Made by a program: the position numbers and the translations under genes
In this document: piece by piece, positions 1 through 6,979 of the stretch
Layout: each line of letters opens with the position of its first letter
How positions within the stretch are numbered: position 1 is the stretch's first letter
The notes under the pieces: generated by a model
Told to the model about the DNA's origin: nothing
The model's input: only the letters and a program-made list of their open reading frames with translations
The model's database searches: none
Source: Actinomycetota bacterium
GTDB lineage: Bacteria > Actinomycetota > Geothermincolia > Fen-727 > Anoxymicrobiaceae
Length of the DNA: 16,090 nucleotides
NCBI GenBank assembly: GCA_003154635.1
Contig: PMDX01000057.1
Span: forward strand, 3,265-19,354
Direction: 5' to 3'

Positions 1-724
1 AAGACATATGGGAGATAATGGCCCCCCATTTCCTGGGCTTGAAACGGGCATCCAGCCAATCCCCGGCAACGAGATACGGTGACGGCTCGACGAACCGGTC
101 GAACCCGAAAGCCCTCACTCCCAGGCTTCTGAGATAGAAGACCAGAGACCCGTGCAGGCCGCAACCCAGGTCCAGTAGCGGCTCTGTCACGAGTCCGGGC
201 GTAACGCGCATTACATCGAGCTGGAGCTCGGGGCTGTACTGATGGCACGTAATGGGGCCGGAAGATCTCAGGAGCCGGGCATCGTCCATCGAACCGAAAT
301 GCCCGCGAAGTGAGGTGAAGTGGTCCTCCAACAGGTCGCGGGAAGCGCCCCTGAACGTTTCGAAAGATGCGTCGTTCAACAGGATCCGACGGACGCGATC
401 CAGGAGGTCCGCGTAGTCGCCGGCAAGAACGCGCCGGTCGCCCTCCGATACGCGCACGAACTGGTTGTAATCGAGAACGGACCTTTCGGTCCTCTCGACC
501 ATGAACCCGACGAGCGCTTCGCGAGAACCGGGCTCACCCATGGCGGAAGCGATGGCGGTCTTGTTGCTATGCGTAAAATCCAACCATCCAGGCGAGAGGC
601 TTGCGAAACCCTCGAGGTTGGCCTCGTCAAAGACATCCACGAGCGCATTTTGTATATAGCGTTCATCGATCAGCCTCACGAGGTTGGAAGCTATTTCTCC
701 TGGAGAGTCCGACCTGCTTTTCAC
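1..724 (-). CDS. Class I SAM-dependent methyltransferase (3' end outside window)
   Basis: I translated this frame by hand; it stays open from a GTG at 724 to the window edge, about 241 residues. Near the C-terminal end of the visible part is LLDLGCGLHGSLVFYL, a classic glycine-rich SAM-binding motif I (DLGCG). It is followed by GVRAFGFDR, which has the acidic residue expected at the end of strand beta-2 to hold the ribose of SAM. About 175 residues precede motif I, so the enzyme has a long N-terminal domain (features such as LIDERYIQNALVDVF and DYADLLDRVRRILL) and the catalytic core is cut by the window edge. The next upstream in-frame codon set contains a TGA, so the start lies close to 724. 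A perfect TATAAT at 731-736 puts the predicted transcript start at the GTG itself. The substrate cannot be told from the sequence. Confidence 0.8.
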   Translation of the reverse strand, partial: MKSRSDSPGEIASNLVRLIDERYIQNALVDVFDEANLEGFASLSPGWLDFTHSNKTAIASAMGEPGSREALVGFMVERTERSVLDYNQFVRVSEGDRRVLAGDYADLLDRVRRILLNDASFETFRGASRDLLEDHFTSLRGHFGSMDDARLLRSSGPITCHQYSPELQLDVMRVTPGLVTEPLLDLGCGLHGSLVFYLRSLGVRAFGFDRFVEPSPYLVAGDWLDARFKPRKWGAIISHMS

Positions 725-730
725 ACCCCC

Positions 731-736
731 ATTATA
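731..736 (-). promoter_or_regulatory. -10 box of a likely leaderless promoter
   Basis: Read on the minus strand this is a perfect TATAAT, ending 6 bases before the GTG start at 724. With the usual 6-7 base distance from -10 to +1, transcription would begin at or next to the start codon. No good ribosome binding site is visible at a proper distance. A -35 hexamer is not convincing. Confidence 0.4.
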
Positions 737-763
737 TCCCCAAAGATCTCCTCAGACTCGAGG

Positions 764-800
764 GAGGCTGTTGACGCCACCCCCACCCTGCGACAGCCTC
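764..800. terminator. Inverted repeat between methyltransferase and ferredoxin gene
   Basis: GAGGCTGTTG (764-773) pairs with CGACAGCCTC (791-800), with one G-T wobble, around a 17-base loop. It lies just beyond the stop of the ferredoxin gene (822) and before the methyltransferase start. It could end the ferredoxin transcript, but there is no clear T-run. It also overlaps a repeat shared with 3047-3158. Confidence 0.35.
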
Positions 801-822
801 CGAGGGGAGAGGGAAGAGGCGC
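770..822. repeat. GC-rich repeat, copy 1 (short form)
   Basis: The segment GTTGACGCCACCCCCACCCTG (770-790) matches 3047-3067 at 18 of 21 bases. The following purine-rich tail ending GAGGGAAGAGGCG matches the tail at 3138-3158. The two ends are about 50 bases apart here and about 110 bases apart in the other copy. Confidence 0.5.
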
Positions 823-1061
823 TAGGTGGTCTTGTGGCCTTTGATTGTTATGGCGTGTTCGGGGCAGATTGTGACGCATTCCATGCAGCCGTTGCAGAAA
901 TACGTGAAGCGGGGTGATATCAGGTATTCGGGCTCGATGCCGTAGTCTGCAAGTTTCTTGCGCGGCGCCGCGAGGAATACGCCGGTGGGGCAGACAGCCT
1001 GGCATTTGAAACCACACGCCCTGGTGTCACACGCTTTTGCCGAAACCTTGAAATCGGTCAT
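822..1061 (-). CDS. Two-cluster 4Fe-4S ferredoxin, 79 aa
   Basis: A small electron-transfer protein. Residues C11, C16, C20 and C24 (the last followed by Pro) form one cysteine set. C56, C59, C62 and C66 (CNGCMECVTICPEHA) form a standard CxxCxxCxxxCP 4Fe-4S site. The first set has wider spacing (CxxxxCxxxCxxxCP), as in the variant half of some bacterial ferredoxins. I start it at ATG 1061 because the upstream extension of this frame is an arginine-rich shadow of the preceding gene. The ATG lies 2 bases after the TGA of the 272-aa iron-sulfur gene, so the two are very likely one transcript and translationally coupled. It is probably the partner or electron acceptor of the upstream protein. Confidence 0.88.
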   Translation of the reverse strand: MTDFKVSAKACDTRACGFKCQAVCPTGVFLAAPRKKLADYGIEPEYLISPRFTYFCNGCMECVTICPEHAITIKGHKTT

Positions 1062-1063
1062 GT

Positions 1064-1882
1064 TCACCAATTCCCCGAGGCAACCGGTATGAGCGACCGC
1101 GACAGAAGAGCGATAGCGTCCCGCGCGCAGGCGACCCGGCACAACCCGCAACCGAAGCACAAGGCATGATCGACCATCACCTTTCCGGTCTCCTCGTCGT
1201 AGGCGAGCGCCCCGAACCCGCAACGCTCCACGCACGGGGCATCCCCACCGCACCCGTCGCAGAGCTCCTCGCTGACGACGATCACCTCGTGGCCTTTGAA
1301 GACAGCCTCGGGGATATTGTGCGGGAATCGCTGTTTGAACGAGGTGCACCATTGCAGGTCGCAGTTGCAGACGCAGACCGGCATCGGCGCCTTGGCGTAG
1401 AGCACCTGGTGTATACGGCCCTCGGCGTCTTTGCCCACGAGGTACTCGCGCGCTTCGGCGAGGGTTATCTCTTCCATCGGACCGTCGGGGAGCAAGCTCC
1501 GCTGCATATCCCTGATCGGGCCGAAGTTGAGGCAGCACAACTCTTCTTTATTGACTACGAGCCTCTTGCAGGCGCATGGCAGTAGCACGAAGTTATTGGC
1601 AATGGAGATTATCTCGAGGGAGTCCTCGAGGCTCACGATCTGCCCGCCGTGCTGCTTCGGCGCAAGCCGCTTGATCGCGGCCTTGATCGCGGTGCCGAGC
1701 GCGGGCCATCCGGCCAGGCCGGTCACCTTCGAGCTGAAGTTGATGTAGTAATCGATGCCGTAACCACAGATCTCTTCGACGAGTTTCTGCCTGTCCCTGT
1801 CGGCCATCATCTCGTCGGAGTAATTGTCGGGGTTGAGGTACCAGCGATTGCCGTGGCCGTGCTTCTCGCAGAATTCGCACAT
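1064..1882 (-). CDS. Cysteine-rich 4Fe-4S binding protein, 272 aa
   Basis: The C-terminal 65 residues hold two 4Fe-4S motifs: C208-x2-C211-x5-C217-x3-C221 and C242-x2-C245-x2-C248-x3-C252. In front of them lie further clustered cysteines: C2 and C5 (MCEFCEKHG), C103/C105 (LPCACKR), C116/C117, and C170/C172/C174/C179 (CVCNCDLQWC). These could bind another cluster or metal. The start MCEFC is preferred over a longer form because GGAGG lies 5 bases upstream (1888-1892). The N-terminus MCEFCxKHGxGxxWYL is one I recall from uncharacterised anaerobe iron-sulfur proteins; no enzymatic role is known to me. No membrane segment or signal peptide is seen. It is followed within 2 bases by a small ferredoxin gene, suggesting a redox pair. 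Confidence 0.9.
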   Translation of the reverse strand: MCEFCEKHGHGNRWYLNPDNYSDEMMADRDRQKLVEEICGYGIDYYINFSSKVTGLAGWPALGTAIKAAIKRLAPKQHGGQIVSLEDSLEIISIANNFVLLPCACKRLVVNKEELCCLNFGPIRDMQRSLLPDGPMEEITLAEAREYLVGKDAEGRIHQVLYAKAPMPVCVCNCDLQWCTSFKQRFPHNIPEAVFKGHEVIVVSEELCDGCGGDAPCVERCGFGALAYDEETGKVMVDHALCFGCGLCRVACARDAIALLSRSLIPVASGNW

Positions 1883-1923
1883 AGGGTCCTCCGGTCTACA
1901 GGCGCGCGGCTCCGAACGCGCCA

Positions 1924-1929
1924 ATTATA
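1924..1929 (-). promoter_or_regulatory. Possible -10 box for the ferredoxin unit
   Basis: On the minus strand this reads TATAAT, about 40 bases upstream of the ATG at 1882, giving a leader of roughly 35 bases. The -35 region is not well conserved. The gap 1883-2018 between msrA and this unit holds nothing else I can identify. Confidence 0.3.
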
Positions 1930-2018
1930 TACCGCGGCGAACCGGGGCTGAAGGGGTCTGTGGCGGGATAGAGCCGTACCTTGGATGGCTGGCTGGAGAG
2001 AGTTCCCGCGGGCGCCTT

Positions 2019-2546
2019 TTACCTGACCGTGAGTTTTTTCCTGATCTTCTCAACCTTGGGAGCCACGACCGTCAGGCAGTACGGCTGCCGCGGGTTCTTC
2101 TCGAAGTACCGCCTGTGGTAATCCTCAGCCGGATAGAACGCCTCCAGCGGTTCGACCTGCGTAACTACAGGTCTCTTGAAATCGCCCGCGACCCCTTCGA
2201 TGAATCTTTCGACGCGCCCCTTCTGCTCGTCGGAGTCATAGAGCACTGTTGAACGGTACTGGGTCCCGACGTCGTGTCCCTGCCTGTCAGGGGTGGTCGG
2301 GTCGTGCATCGTGAAGAAATGCGCAAGTACCCCCTCGAGCGACACCACGTCCGGGTCGTACTCGACCAGAGCCACCTCGGCGTGGCCGGAGAGCCCACCG
2401 CAGACCTCCCTGTACGTCGGGCTCGGCGTCCCGCCGCCCGCGTATCCAGGCGTGACTTCCTCGACCCCGGGCACCTGTATTAGCGCGGCTTCAACACACC
2501 AGAAGCAGCCGCCTCCAAGCACTATCCGCTCGCGCTTATCGGTCAT
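2019..2546 (-). CDS. msrA: Peptide-methionine (S)-S-oxide reductase MsrA
   Basis: MsrA reduces the S form of methionine sulfoxide in proteins and free methionine, using thioredoxin as reductant. The N-terminus carries the signature GGGCFWCVE with catalytic C14 and a second Cys at C17. Other family blocks follow: VTPGYAGG, YREVCGGLSGHAE, FFTMHDPTTPDRQGHDVGTQYRS and FYPAEDYHRRYF. Length (175 aa) is normal. I choose ATG 2546 because GGGGTGA lies 5 bases upstream; GTG 2555 is an alternative that adds MKK. Either start lies inside the end of msrB (stop at 2536), so the two genes overlap and are probably translationally coupled. A further Cys in RQPYC near the C-terminus may take part in thiol exchange. 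Confidence 0.96.
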   Translation of the reverse strand: MTDKRERIVLGGGCFWCVEAALIQVPGVEEVTPGYAGGGTPSPTYREVCGGLSGHAEVALVEYDPDVVSLEGVLAHFFTMHDPTTPDRQGHDVGTQYRSTVLYDSDEQKGRVERFIEGVAGDFKRPVVTQVEPLEAFYPAEDYHRRYFEKNPRQPYCLTVVAPKVEKIRKKLTVR

Positions 2547-2907
2547 CTTCTTCACCCCGGAACCTGAGCGAGATCGAGTTCACGCAGTGCCTGGTGTTCC
2601 TGGGTGTCAAGCCTTCCCCTGTGAAAACGTGTCCCAGGTGCGCCCCGCACCGCGAGCATGTTATCTCCGTGCGCGCGCCATCGGCGTCTGTCGTTCTCGT
2701 TACCGCTCCTTCTATCTCGTCATCGAACGCCGGCCACCCGCACCGTGAATGAAATTTGTCATTTGAGCTGTAGAGCGGCGCTTCGCACTGCCTGCACAGG
2801 TACGTACCCGGTTCGAAGTGTTCGTCGTACTCTCCGGTGAACGGGAACTCCGTTCCCTTTTCTATGATCACCCGTTCTTCCTCGGGTTTGAGTTTGTTCA
2901 ACTTCAT
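2536..2907 (-). CDS. msrB: Peptide-methionine (R)-S-oxide reductase MsrB
   Basis: MsrB reduces the R form of methionine sulfoxide and complements MsrA. Four zinc-binding cysteines form two CxxC pairs (C38/C41 and C84/C87). CGWPAF is at 56-61 and the catalytic Cys is C108 in the block RHCVNSISL. C56 may be the resolving Cys. The length of 123 aa is typical of the single-domain form. The start at ATG 2907 is supported by GGAGGG eight bases upstream; the longer reading that begins at 2967 lacks any family similarity. It is the first gene of an msrB-msrA operon and overlaps msrA. Confidence 0.96.
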   Translation of the reverse strand: MKLNKLKPEEERVIIEKGTEFPFTGEYDEHFEPGTYLCRQCEAPLYSSNDKFHSRCGWPAFDDEIEGAVTRTTDADGARTEITCSRCGAHLGHVFTGEGLTPRNTRHCVNSISLRFRGEEDDR

Positions 2908-2939
2908 TTGATTCGCCCTCCCCGCGATCTCTTTTGACC

Positions 2940-2945
2940 AATATA
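2940..2945 (-). promoter_or_regulatory. Possible -10 box for msrBA
   Basis: TATATT on the minus strand (five of six consensus bases) lies 33 bases upstream of the msrB ATG, with the ribosome site between them. No convincing -35 element is visible. Confidence 0.28.
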
Positions 2946-2989
2946 CTTCCCCCCCACCAAACGACATATGACCACGCTCAACCCCGAAA

Positions 2990-3014
2990 AGCCGGACCTC
3001 TCAGGCCCGGGTCA
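2990..3014 (+). repeat. Dispersed CTCTCAGGCCCGGGTC repeat, copy A
   Basis: This copy matches the one at 11596-11623 in 22 of 23 bases over the shared GCCGG-to-GGGTC core. It lies in the divergent gap between msrB and the CoA-transferase gene, 131 bp overall from the far end of the inverted copy B, so the pair could form a long stem. Confidence 0.6.
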
Positions 3015-3046
3015 CTTTCGTCGCGACCAGGATAATAATCTGTGAC

Positions 3047-3158
3047 GTTAACACCACCGCCACCCTGACCCTCCCTCCTCGAGGGGGAGGGAATTACCCG
3101 GGACTGAGAGGCCCGGCTCCAGAGGTGGGTGAGCCCTGGAGGGGGAGGGAAGAGGCGG
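3047..3158. repeat. GC-rich repeat, copy 2 (long form, contains hairpin)
   Basis: It starts with GTTAACACCACCGCCACCCTG (3047-3067) and ends with the purine tail GAGGGAAGAGGCGG (3145-3158), both shared with 770-822. In between is a perfect 7-bp hairpin (TCCCTCC / GGAGGGA, 3072-3092) and dispersed repeat copy B, which is absent from the short form. Confidence 0.45.
3096..3122 (-). repeat. Dispersed repeat, copy B (inverted)
   Basis: Reverse complement of the same family as copy A (GGAGCCGGGCCTCTCAG then TCCCGGGT on the minus strand). It faces copy A across about 80 bases. Confidence 0.55.
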
Positions 3159-3175
3159 ATTCGGGGGAATTCGCA

Positions 3176-3181
3176 TATAGT
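3176..3181 (+). promoter_or_regulatory. Possible -10 box for the CoA-transferase gene
   Basis: TATAGT, five of six consensus bases, 22 bases before the ATG at 3204. The -35 region is purine-rich repeat sequence and does not match well. Confidence 0.25.
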
Positions 3182-3203
3182 TGGATGTACAGGAGATTGA
3201 GCC

Positions 3204-5108
3204 ATGGGAGGAGCGGCAGTGGAACGCTATGCGGGTTCGCTTGAGAACTTCAGGGAGCTGTTTCCCTGGAAGTTTGCTCCCGTCGAAGAGGTCTTCGACT
3301 GCATCGGTCGTGGAGACAGGCTGTTCATCGGGACGGCGTGCGGCGAACCCCAGTACCTTGTCGCCGAGCTGAACGAGTACGCACGCTCACATACGAGATC
3401 GTTCTTCGATACTGATAGGATGCAGGTCTGGACCCTGGGCGTGACTCCATATGCCGAGGATAGGTTCGACAGCCGTTTTCATCACTGCTCTTTCTTCATC
3501 GGTGACAACACGAGAGAAGCGGTCAACACCGGGCTTGCGGACTACATGCCGATATTCCTCTCAGAGGTGCCGGAACTCCTCACCCGCGGGTACGTGTCTA
3601 TCGATGTGGCGCTCGTCCAGGCGTCACCTCCTGACAGCAACGGCTACATGAGCCTTGGGATAAGTGTGGACATAACGAAGGCCGCGGTCGAAGCCGCCTC
3701 CAGGGTGATCTGCCAGGTGAACGCGAATATGCCGCGGGTCCACGGAGAATGCTTCATCCACATCGAGGACGTCGATTTCATCGTGCCGCACGATGAGCCC
3801 CTGCTCGAGTACTCCCCTGAGGCGCCCGGCGAGATTGCCCACAGAATCGGCAGGTATGTCGCTCAGATCGTCGGCGATGGCGACACGATACAGGTTGGCT
3901 ACGGCAGCCTGCCCAACGCTATCATCGCGAGCCTGGGCGAGAAGAAGCACCTTGGGGTACACACCGAACTGCTCGGTGACGGCATCGTTGACCTCATGAA
4001 AAAAGGGGTCATTGACAACAGCCTCAAGACGGTGGACCGCGGAAAGACGATCGCTTCGTTCTGCATGGGAACGAGCGGGACTTACGAGTACATCTCGGAC
4101 AACCCGAGCTTTGAGTTCAAGCCCATCGACTATACGAACGACCCGCTCGTCATAGCACAGAATCGCAACATGGTCGCTATAAACAGCACGCTCGCGGTCG
4201 ACCTCACCGGCCAGTCGACGGCCGAGACTATCGGCCGGACGTTCTACAGCGGCGTTGGCGGGCAGGCGGATTTCATGAGGGGGGCGGTACTGTCCCCGGG
4301 AGGACAGACGGTGCTCGTGCTGCCCTCGACGACCGCCGACGGCAAGACGTCACGCATAGTGCCACACCTCTGGGACGGCGCTGGCGTCACGCTCGTGCGA
4401 GGCGACGTGTATTACGTCGTCACGGAGTACGGCATTGCTTATATGCACGGCAACAACGTGCGGCAGCGTGCGCTGCAACTCATCTCGATCGCGCATCCGC
4501 GCTTCCGGGAGTGGCTCGTAGACGAGGCGAAGAGGACCAACATGGTATATGCGGACCAGGCTTTCGTTCCTGGAGTGGAAGGCGAATACCCCGAGGAGCT
4601 GGAGAAGTACCGTACGACCAGGACCGGGCTGGTGATCCTCATGCGCCCGGTAAAGCTGAGCGACGAGCCGGTCGTGAAAGATTTCTTCTACTCGCTTTCC
4701 GACAAGAGTAACTACCGGCGCTTCATAATGCTGCGCAGGTACCTGCCGCACGAGATACTCCAGAGTTACGTTGCAATCGACTACACGAAGCAGATGGTCA
4801 TCCTCGCGACAATCCCGGATGCGGAGAAAGAGCTCCTGGTGGGTGTCGGGCAGTACGTCGTCGACCAGGAAAAGCGCACCGCCGAGATAGCCCTTGCCGT
4901 ACGCGACGAGTACCAGGCACGCGGCATCGGCTCCGAGCTGCTGGCATACCTTTCACAGATAGCCAAGAGCAGGGGGCTCGCCGGGTTCACCGCCGAGGTG
5001 CTGGGCGAGAACCAGCCTGTCCTGAACCTCCTCGAGAAGTCGGGGCTCGGCTTTAAGAAGTCTTTCAGCGACGGGGTCGGTTACGTCAACGCGACGTTCA
5101 AGAAATAG
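3204..5108 (+). CDS. Acetyl-CoA hydrolase/CoA-transferase fused to GNAT acetyltransferase, 634 aa
   Basis: Residues about 20-465 are a class I CoA-transferase of the acetyl-CoA hydrolase/4-hydroxybutyrate CoA-transferase type. Visible blocks are QVGYGSLPNAI (230-240), HTELLGDGIVDLM with the likely catalytic E255 that forms the glutamyl-CoA thioester, and SGVGGQADFMRGA (349-361). Residues about 476-634 are a GNAT acetyltransferase: EIALAVRDEYQARGIGSELL holds the acetyl-CoA pyrophosphate loop (Q571-A-R-G-I-G), and NxPVLNLLEKSGL is the usual C-terminal block. The start is supported by AGGAG eight bases before the ATG. The protein probably moves CoA between acetate and another acid, in the cytoplasm. 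The GNAT part may acetylate a partner or the protein itself, but no substrate can be named. This fusion layout occurs in other bacteria. It stands alone as a plus-strand gene, convergent with the sulfatase. Confidence 0.93.
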   Translation: MGGAAVERYAGSLENFRELFPWKFAPVEEVFDCIGRGDRLFIGTACGEPQYLVAELNEYARSHTRSFFDTDRMQVWTLGVTPYAEDRFDSRFHHCSFFIGDNTREAVNTGLADYMPIFLSEVPELLTRGYVSIDVALVQASPPDSNGYMSLGISVDITKAAVEAASRVICQVNANMPRVHGECFIHIEDVDFIVPHDEPLLEYSPEAPGEIAHRIGRYVAQIVGDGDTIQVGYGSLPNAIIASLGEKKHLGVHTELLGDGIVDLMKKGVIDNSLKTVDRGKTIASFCMGTSGTYEYISDNPSFEFKPIDYTNDPLVIAQNRNMVAINSTLAVDLTGQSTAETIGRTFYSGVGGQADFMRGAVLSPGGQTVLVLPSTTADGKTSRIVPHLWDGAGVTLVRGDVYYVVTEYGIAYMHGNNVRQRALQLISIAHPRFREWLVDEAKRTNMVYADQAFVPGVEGEYPEELEKYRTTRTGLVILMRPVKLSDEPVVKDFFYSLSDKSNYRRFIMLRRYLPHEILQSYVAIDYTKQMVILATIPDAEKELLVGVGQYVVDQEKRTAEIALAVRDEYQARGIGSELLAYLSQIAKSRGLAGFTAEVLGENQPVLNLLEKSGLGFKKSFSDGVGYVNATFKK

Positions 5109-5146
5109 GACACACCCAGGACCGCTGCCGTCCGCCTACTCCTCAT

Positions 5147-5174
5147 CTCATCGCCAGGGCATCCTGTCGATGAG
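5147..5174. terminator. Hairpin between convergent CoA-transferase and sulfatase genes
   Basis: CTCATCG (5147-5153) pairs with CGATGAG (5168-5174). Inside it CAGG pairs with CCTG around a GCAT loop, giving 11 bp with one internal mismatch. It lies in the 115-base gap between two gene ends. On the plus strand a weak T-rich stretch (CTCTTTT) follows 13 bases later, so termination is plausible but not certain. Confidence 0.45.
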
Positions 5175-5223
5175 CTGCCGTAACCCTCTTTTCAGCAACC
5201 GGCCGGTTCAACAGGCGCTGATG

Positions 5224-6846
5224 TCAGACGGTTTCACCACCTTTGACCTGGATTCTGGGTGGGTACTTATGGAATGTCTTGAGGTGGGCCCCCTGGACCG
5301 ACCCGATGAGCGGTATGTAAACGAGCTTGCGTATCGTAAAGCTGTGCTCCTCCTTCGGGTCAAGGAACAGGTTGAAGTTCTTGCCGTACGTGTATTTGAC
5401 CGTGTGGCCTGAGAAGCCACCCGGGGTGACCGTATCGCGATGGTCCATCTCGGTAGCGACCAGGACGAGCTTCCACGGGCCCACCCGCACGGCCGAGTGC
5501 TGGTCCAGCAGCCAGGCGTGTACCGCCAGCCGGTTTGACATCCAGGCCGGGTCGACAGCCCAGTGCGTACCCTCGGGGGCGGATTCCGCCAGCAGGAACG
5601 CGCGCTGGTCCACGCCGTCTATGAAGCGGTCCTGTGGCAGGTCCTCGACGCCCGCCAGGGCGCAGAACGTCGGAAAGATATCGCAGAAGTCGAAGAGCCC
5701 GTCCGAGGCGCGACCCGCTTCTATCATTCCCTTCCAGAAGAAGATTCCCGGTATGCGAATGCCGCCCTCCCACGTGGTCCCCTTCGAGCCGCGGAACGGG
5801 GTATAGGAGCTGTCGGGCCAGGACTCCATCTCGGGCCCGTTGTCCGACGTCACGAAGATGAGGGTGTTTTCGAGCTGCCCCGTCTCCTCGAGCGTGGTGA
5901 AGAGGCGTCCGAAGATGTCGTCCATCTCGACCAGCACGTCATGGAACGGATACTTGGCGCGCGACTTCCCCTTGAACTTGTCGGGCGGGTAGTTGTCGAA
6001 ATGGCAACCGCGGGTGCCGTGATACAGGAACCAGGGTTTGTTGCTACCGGCCATCATGCGTATGAACTTCTCGGAGTAGTCGGCCCACTTCTCGTCCAGG
6101 TCCTTGACCGTCTCGAGGTCTATCTCTTCCTGCTCTATCTCCGGCGTGTCGAACTGCCCGGCCTTCGCAAGTATGTTGTGCTTGTTGAACTTCGCGTTCA
6201 TCACCGCGTTGAAGATGAGCGGGTCGTTGACGATCTCGGGATAGAAGTAGTTGTCCCGCCACTCCGTGTACATGTCGGAGACACCGTAGAAGCCGTAGAA
6301 CTCGTCGAAGCCTTTGTTCTGCGGGACGGACTCGGCGTTCTCACCGCAGTGCCATTTTCCGACAGCGCGAGTCGCGTAACCCGCTTTACTGAGAAGCTCC
6401 GGCAGCGTGACCTCGTCCTGGAGCCCGCCCGGTTGCCCGTACATCGGTGGGGTCAGGATGCCATGCCTTATTGGCAGGCGGCCGGTCATGAGGGTTGCGC
6501 GCGATGGAGAGCAGCTCGGCTGCGAGTAACACGAAGTGAGGCGCAGGCCATCGGCGGCGAGCCTGTCGAAGTTGGGAGTGGGCGCGCCGCGTAGGTGTCC
6601 GCCGCCATAGCAGCCGAAGTCGCCCCAGCCGACGTCATCCAGGATGTATACGAGGAAGTTGGGCTTCTTGCCAGTTCTCTTTTCCAGCTCGGCGAGTTTC
6701 TTCTCCGCGGCTTCGAGCCAGTCTGGGTGCATGAGGCGCGGCCCCCGGTTCTCCGCGTAGTAATCGATGATGCCGCCGAGGATGCGCTCGCCTTCGTCGG
6801 GCGGTATCACACCGGCATCGCGCCACTGCTGCTCGGCCATTTTCAT
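5224..6846 (-). CDS. Cysteine-type sulfatase (arylsulfatase family), 540 aa
   Basis: It belongs to the alkaline-phosphatase-like sulfatases, which hydrolyse organic sulfate esters. D70-D71 (ILDDVGWGDFG) and D335-N336 (SDNGPE) are calcium ligands. C112-S-P-S-R116 followed by ATLMTGR is the sulfatase signature whose Cys becomes formylglycine. K164 and H166 (GKWHCGE) and H276 are expected active-site residues. Only Cys-type enzymes are matured anaerobically by anSME, and an anSME gene lies upstream on the same strand. No signal peptide is present; a 60-residue helical, charged N-terminus precedes the catalytic domain, so the enzyme is probably cytoplasmic. The start at 6846 has GGGAG 4 bases upstream; ATG 6840 is also possible. 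The true substrate is unknown. Confidence 0.93.
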   Translation of the reverse strand: MKMAEQQWRDAGVIPPDEGERILGGIIDYYAENRGPRLMHPDWLEAAEKKLAELEKRTGKKPNFLVYILDDVGWGDFGCYGGGHLRGAPTPNFDRLAADGLRLTSCYSQPSCSPSRATLMTGRLPIRHGILTPPMYGQPGGLQDEVTLPELLSKAGYATRAVGKWHCGENAESVPQNKGFDEFYGFYGVSDMYTEWRDNYFYPEIVNDPLIFNAVMNAKFNKHNILAKAGQFDTPEIEQEEIDLETVKDLDEKWADYSEKFIRMMAGSNKPWFLYHGTRGCHFDNYPPDKFKGKSRAKYPFHDVLVEMDDIFGRLFTTLEETGQLENTLIFVTSDNGPEMESWPDSSYTPFRGSKGTTWEGGIRIPGIFFWKGMIEAGRASDGLFDFCDIFPTFCALAGVEDLPQDRFIDGVDQRAFLLAESAPEGTHWAVDPAWMSNRLAVHAWLLDQHSAVRVGPWKLVLVATEMDHRDTVTPGGFSGHTVKYTYGKNFNLFLDPKEEHSFTIRKLVYIPLIGSVQGAHLKTFHKYPPRIQVKGGETV

Positions 6847-6948
6847 CACGCTCCCGTTGGGTTGAACGGCCGGGTTCGAGACCCGCCAGCAAGCTCCGCT
6901 TGCCACTATTTCCACCACCGACCGGGTGTTTCCTGCCGCAGCCTTCTT

Positions 6949-6979
6949 CTTGAGCCGGGTCTCTCCGGGCCCGGTTCAA
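6949..6979 (+). repeat. Dispersed repeat, copy C, forming a hairpin
   Basis: CTTGAGCCGGGTCTCTCC then GGGCCCGG. In this copy TTGAGCCGGG (6950-6959) pairs with CCCGGTTCAA (6970-6979) with one G-T wobble. It lies in the 165-base gap between the sigma-like gene and the sulfatase gene. Confidence 0.55.

Noticed and set aside
320..844. Plus-strand open frame opposite the partial methyltransferase
   Set aside because: The minus-strand frame carries a clear SAM-binding motif, while this frame has none and runs into the repeat and the ferredoxin gene end.
5563..6594. Plus-strand open frame (343 codons) opposite the sulfatase
   Set aside because: It is antisense to the sulfatase catalytic domain, with no supporting motif or ribosome site.
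6868..6900. tRNA-like T-arm (GGGTTCGAGACCCG) upstream of the sulfatase
   Set aside because: Only a T-arm-like hairpin is present; there is no matching acceptor stem, D-arm or anticodon arm at the needed distance on either strand.
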